64,000 nucleotides of DNA from Exiguobacterium sp. Leaf196 (lineage in GTDB: Bacteria; Bacillota; Bacilli; Exiguobacteriales; Exiguobacteriaceae): the NCBI RefSeq assembly GCF_001423965.1, contig NZ_LMPV01000001.1, forward strand, positions 447,908 through 511,907, given 5' to 3'. Positions within the stretch are counted from its first letter, which is position 1; every line of letters starts with the position of its first letter. The notes under the pieces are model-generated. The model made no database searches and was not told where the DNA came from. It saw only the letters and a list, made by a program, of their open reading frames with translations. The translations under genes were made by a program, and so were the position numbers. Positions 63,479 to 64,000 of this stretch are shown here, one piece after another.

Positions 63479-64000
63479 TTGACGAACATGACGACAGTAG
63501 AACAATTAGCAATTAATACGATTCGTACCTTATCGATTGATGCCGTACAAAAGGCGAACTCGGGTCACCCAGGTATGCCAATGGGAGCAGCACCAATGGC
63601 ATTCTCGCTTTGGGCGGATCATATGAACCACAACCCTAAAAATCCAGAATGGTTCAACCGCGACCGTTTTGTACTTTCAGCCGGACACGGTTCGATGCTT
63701 CTCTACTCACTCCTCCACCTATCGGGATATGATCTATCGATGGATGATCTAAAATCGTTCCGTCAATGGGGATCAAAAACACCGGGTCATCCGGAATACC
63801 GTCACACGGCTGGTGTAGATGCAACAACGGGTCCACTTGGTCAAGGGATCGCGATGGCAGTTGGTATGGCGATGGCAGAACGTCATCTTGAAGCAAAATA
63901 CAACCGTGACGATCTCAACGTCGTTGATCACTTCACATACGGAATCTGTGGAGACGGAGACTTGATGGAAGGTGTTTCAGCGGAAGCTGCTTCACTCGCA
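63479..64000 (+). CDS. tkt: Transketolase (3' end beyond window)
   Basis: The first 174 codons of transketolase, the thiamine-diphosphate enzyme of the pentose phosphate pathway. [20 protein letters not shown] (about 20-39), [20 protein letters not shown] and [18 protein letters not shown] are family hallmarks, and GDGDLMEG starts the ThDP Mg2+ motif. I prefer the TTG at 63479 because AGAGAGGATG is spaced for it; an ATG three codons later is possible. Position after lexA-yneAB-ynzC matches B. subtilis. Confidence 0.96.
   Translation, partial: MTNMTTVEQLAINTIRTLSIDAVQKANSGHPGMPMGAAPMAFSLWADHMNHNPKNPEWFNRDRFVLSAGHGSMLLYSLLHLSGYDLSMDDLKSFRQWGSKTPGHPEYRHTAGVDATTGPLGQGIAMAVGMAMAERHLEAKYNRDDLNVVDHFTYGICGDGDLMEGVSAEAASLA

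Overview
The window is a piece of a low-GC Gram-positive (Bacillales) chromosome, and the gene set and order fit Exiguobacterium best. This is inferred from gene order, not from a database search. Runs of genes that are neighbours in Bacillus subtilis are kept: ricA-mutS-mutL, miaA-hfq, hflX-ynbB-glnR-glnA, and lexA divergent from yneA-yneB-ynzC-tkt. The sporulation genes that sit in these runs in B. subtilis (cotE between ricA and mutS, spoVK beside hflX) are absent, which fits a non-spore-former. No rRNA, tRNA, CRISPR array, prophage or intact insertion sequence was seen.

Layout. 1-9.0 kb: end of a carotenoid-desaturase-like oxidoreductase, a small unknown gene, a DUF445 membrane protein, an AlkA-type DNA glycosylase, then ricA, mutS and mutL. 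9.0-9.4 kb: a nested palindromic element. 9.4-18.4 kb: an LrgA/LrgB pair, a TmrB-like P-loop protein, an orphan sensor kinase, the anaerobic ribonucleotide reductase pair nrdDG, and a drug exporter divergent from a TetR-type regulator. 18.4-29.4 kb: a SulP transporter, an AT-rich orphan gene, a fumarylacetoacetate-hydrolase-family enzyme, the fruRKA operon, an aromatic-acid-exporter-like protein, and an aromatic amino acid hydroxylase behind a T-box leader whose specifier reads Tyr (UAC). 29.4-46.5 kb: accessory genes in small units on both strands: a cation diffusion facilitator with an alkyltransferase-like protein, a PNPOx-like protein, a luciferase-like oxidoreductase, an MFS exporter divergent from an XRE-TPR regulator, an SH3/NlpC hydrolase, ABC transporters, an orphan N-hydroxylase, HtrA, an SGNH hydrolase, and a P-loop kinase-like gene with a structured leader. 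46.4-53.6 kb: a 30-residue peptide gene, miaA, hfq, a degenerate tyrosine recombinase, hflX, ynbB, glnR, glnA. 53.6-60.4 kb: YjdI/YjdJ-like genes, azlCD, dhaKLM, glpK and glpF. 60.5-64 kb: a DUF2227-like protein, lexA, yneA, yneB, ynzC and the start of tkt.

How the parts work together. Fructose and glycerol/dihydroxyacetone uptake both use PTS or catabolite control: candidate cre sites lie before fruR and glpF. GlnR sites precede glnRA, and three SOS boxes lie between lexA and yneA. The T-box ties tyrosine supply to hydroxylation of phenylalanine. Most transcription units end in clear intrinsic terminators, many of them shared by convergent genes.

The parts least explained by known families are the structured, strongly promoted leader at about 46.18-46.37 kb, the palindromic element at 9.05-9.25 kb, the 20-bp inverted operator pair at 33.73-33.81 kb, and the degenerate recombinase beside hfq.
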